Shown here in pieces: positions 63,602-64,000 of a stretch of 64,000 nucleotides of DNA. Origin of the DNA: Candidatus Sumerlaeota bacterium (GTDB lineage: Bacteria; Sumerlaeota; Sumerlaeia; JAFGJS01). The number at the start of each line of letters is the position of its first letter. Positions within the stretch are counted from its first letter, which is position 1. The notes below the pieces were generated by a model. It searched no databases, was not told the DNA's origin, and was given only the letters and a program-made list of their open reading frames with translations. Position numbers and translations under genes: made by a program. The stretch is from contig JAFGJS010000065.1 in NCBI GenBank assembly GCA_016928995.1, positions 1 to 64,000 on the forward strand, given 5' to 3'.

Positions 63602-64000
63602 ATGTCAGAACAAGACAAAAACGCATCAGACGCTGCATTGGCGTATTTAAAAAATCTTGAAGACTTTTTCTCTCAACGCGGACTACGCAAGCCGCCAGAG
63701 AAAACTCGCATGGGAGAGCAGAATCCATCTTCCCGTGAGAAGTCTTCTCAAATCCCGCCGTTGACCCATCCGGATCATCAAAACATTCCTGAGACGCCGC
63801 CGCAACAGCCGGTGAAATCGGCGAATGGCAACGGCAATGGCAATGGCAACGGAAAACAAGCGACGTCTCGCGTCGAGATTGTTGAATCCTCGCCCAAACC
63901 GGAACATGCTCCCCGCGAGGATTGGAACGGGGTCACACGGGAAAGCGTCGGTTTTCTGCCCGGCGCCATCGTGATGTGGGACGAAAAGTTCGTCGGACTT
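63602..64000 (+). CDS. 5' part of an unrecognised gene, with Asn-Gly repeat linker
   Basis: 133 codons, open at the window edge. Begins MSEQDKNASDAALAYLKNLE, then a long Pro/Gln/Ser-rich disordered stretch, a NGNGNGNGNG tract (residues 80-89) and the start of a folded part (ESVGFLPGAIVMWDEKFVGL). An in-frame stop lies 12 nt upstream, so the ATG at 63602 is the first start. There is no signal peptide. The family is not recognisable from this part alone. Confidence 0.6.
   Translation, partial: MSEQDKNASDAALAYLKNLEDFFSQRGLRKPPEKTRMGEQNPSSREKSSQIPPLTHPDHQNIPETPPQQPVKSANGNGNGNGNGKQATSRVEIVESSPKPEHAPREDWNGVTRESVGFLPGAIVMWDEKFVGL

Overview
The window is a bacterial chromosome segment with dense, fairly GC-rich genes, Shine-Dalgarno sites and intrinsic terminators. 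No rRNA, tRNA or CRISPR array was found. Several features point to an uncultured lineage near the PVC/FCB or Sumerlaeota/Hydrogenedentes-type phyla, but this placement is inference only: very large permease-like proteins with OPT-type partners, pseudopilin-like proteins ending in a YDPTNG motif, an [FeFe] hydrogenase, and intergenic DNA crowded with several families of short palindromic repeats. The core genes present (lepA, dnaE, glyQS, ruvA, eno, mreB, pyrD, pyrF, dapD, ilvA, rsmE) indicate a chromosome rather than a plasmid.

Layout. 1-4.1 kb: cold-shock gene, a divergent [FeFe] hydrogenase with unusual cluster ligands, a PEBP lipoprotein, and a single-gene unit for a tiny secreted peptide. 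4.2-10.4 kb: an overlapping three-gene polysaccharide operon (multi-SLBB export protein, Wzz-like chain-length protein, O-antigen ligase/polymerase with TPR and Fn3-like tail). 10.4-20 kb, minus strand: an OPT-like transporter, a giant FtsX permease with a dead M28 peptidase domain, and a second OPT-related (DUF6785-like) membrane protein. 20.2-28 kb: a fused amino-sugar kinase/MurNAc-6P etherase, lepA, a B12-type radical SAM protein, a membrane gene bounded by 41-bp inverted repeats, pyrF and two small membrane proteins. 28-39 kb: dnaE, a GH27 alpha-galactosidase, a FecR/pseudopilin hybrid, a fructosamine-kinase-like protein, ilvA, mreB. 39-45 kb: two glycosyltransferases, two pseudopilin-like proteins and an ABC-2-like permease. 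45-52 kb: eno, dcm-vsr, ruvA, rsmE, glyQS. 52-64 kb: two methyltransferases, MFS and DMT transporters, dapD, an orphan HsdR_N-like nuclease, pyrD, a third pseudopilin-like protein, a broken SLC13 transporter, a TPR protein and the 5' part of an unrecognised gene.

Working together. The 4.2-10.4 kb operon probably assembles and exports a surface polysaccharide. The glycosyltransferases at 39.5-42 kb could feed it, but are not linked to it. The kinase-etherase fusion would run two consecutive steps of cell-wall sugar recycling. dcm and vsr form the classic methylation/mismatch-repair pair. The strongest overall signals of novelty are the M28-FtsX/OPT-like membrane module, the kinase-MurQ fusion, the tiny secreted peptide, and the way mobile palindromic repeats sit between, around and apparently inside genes (dcm, the kinase-MurQ linker, a methyltransferase C-terminus).
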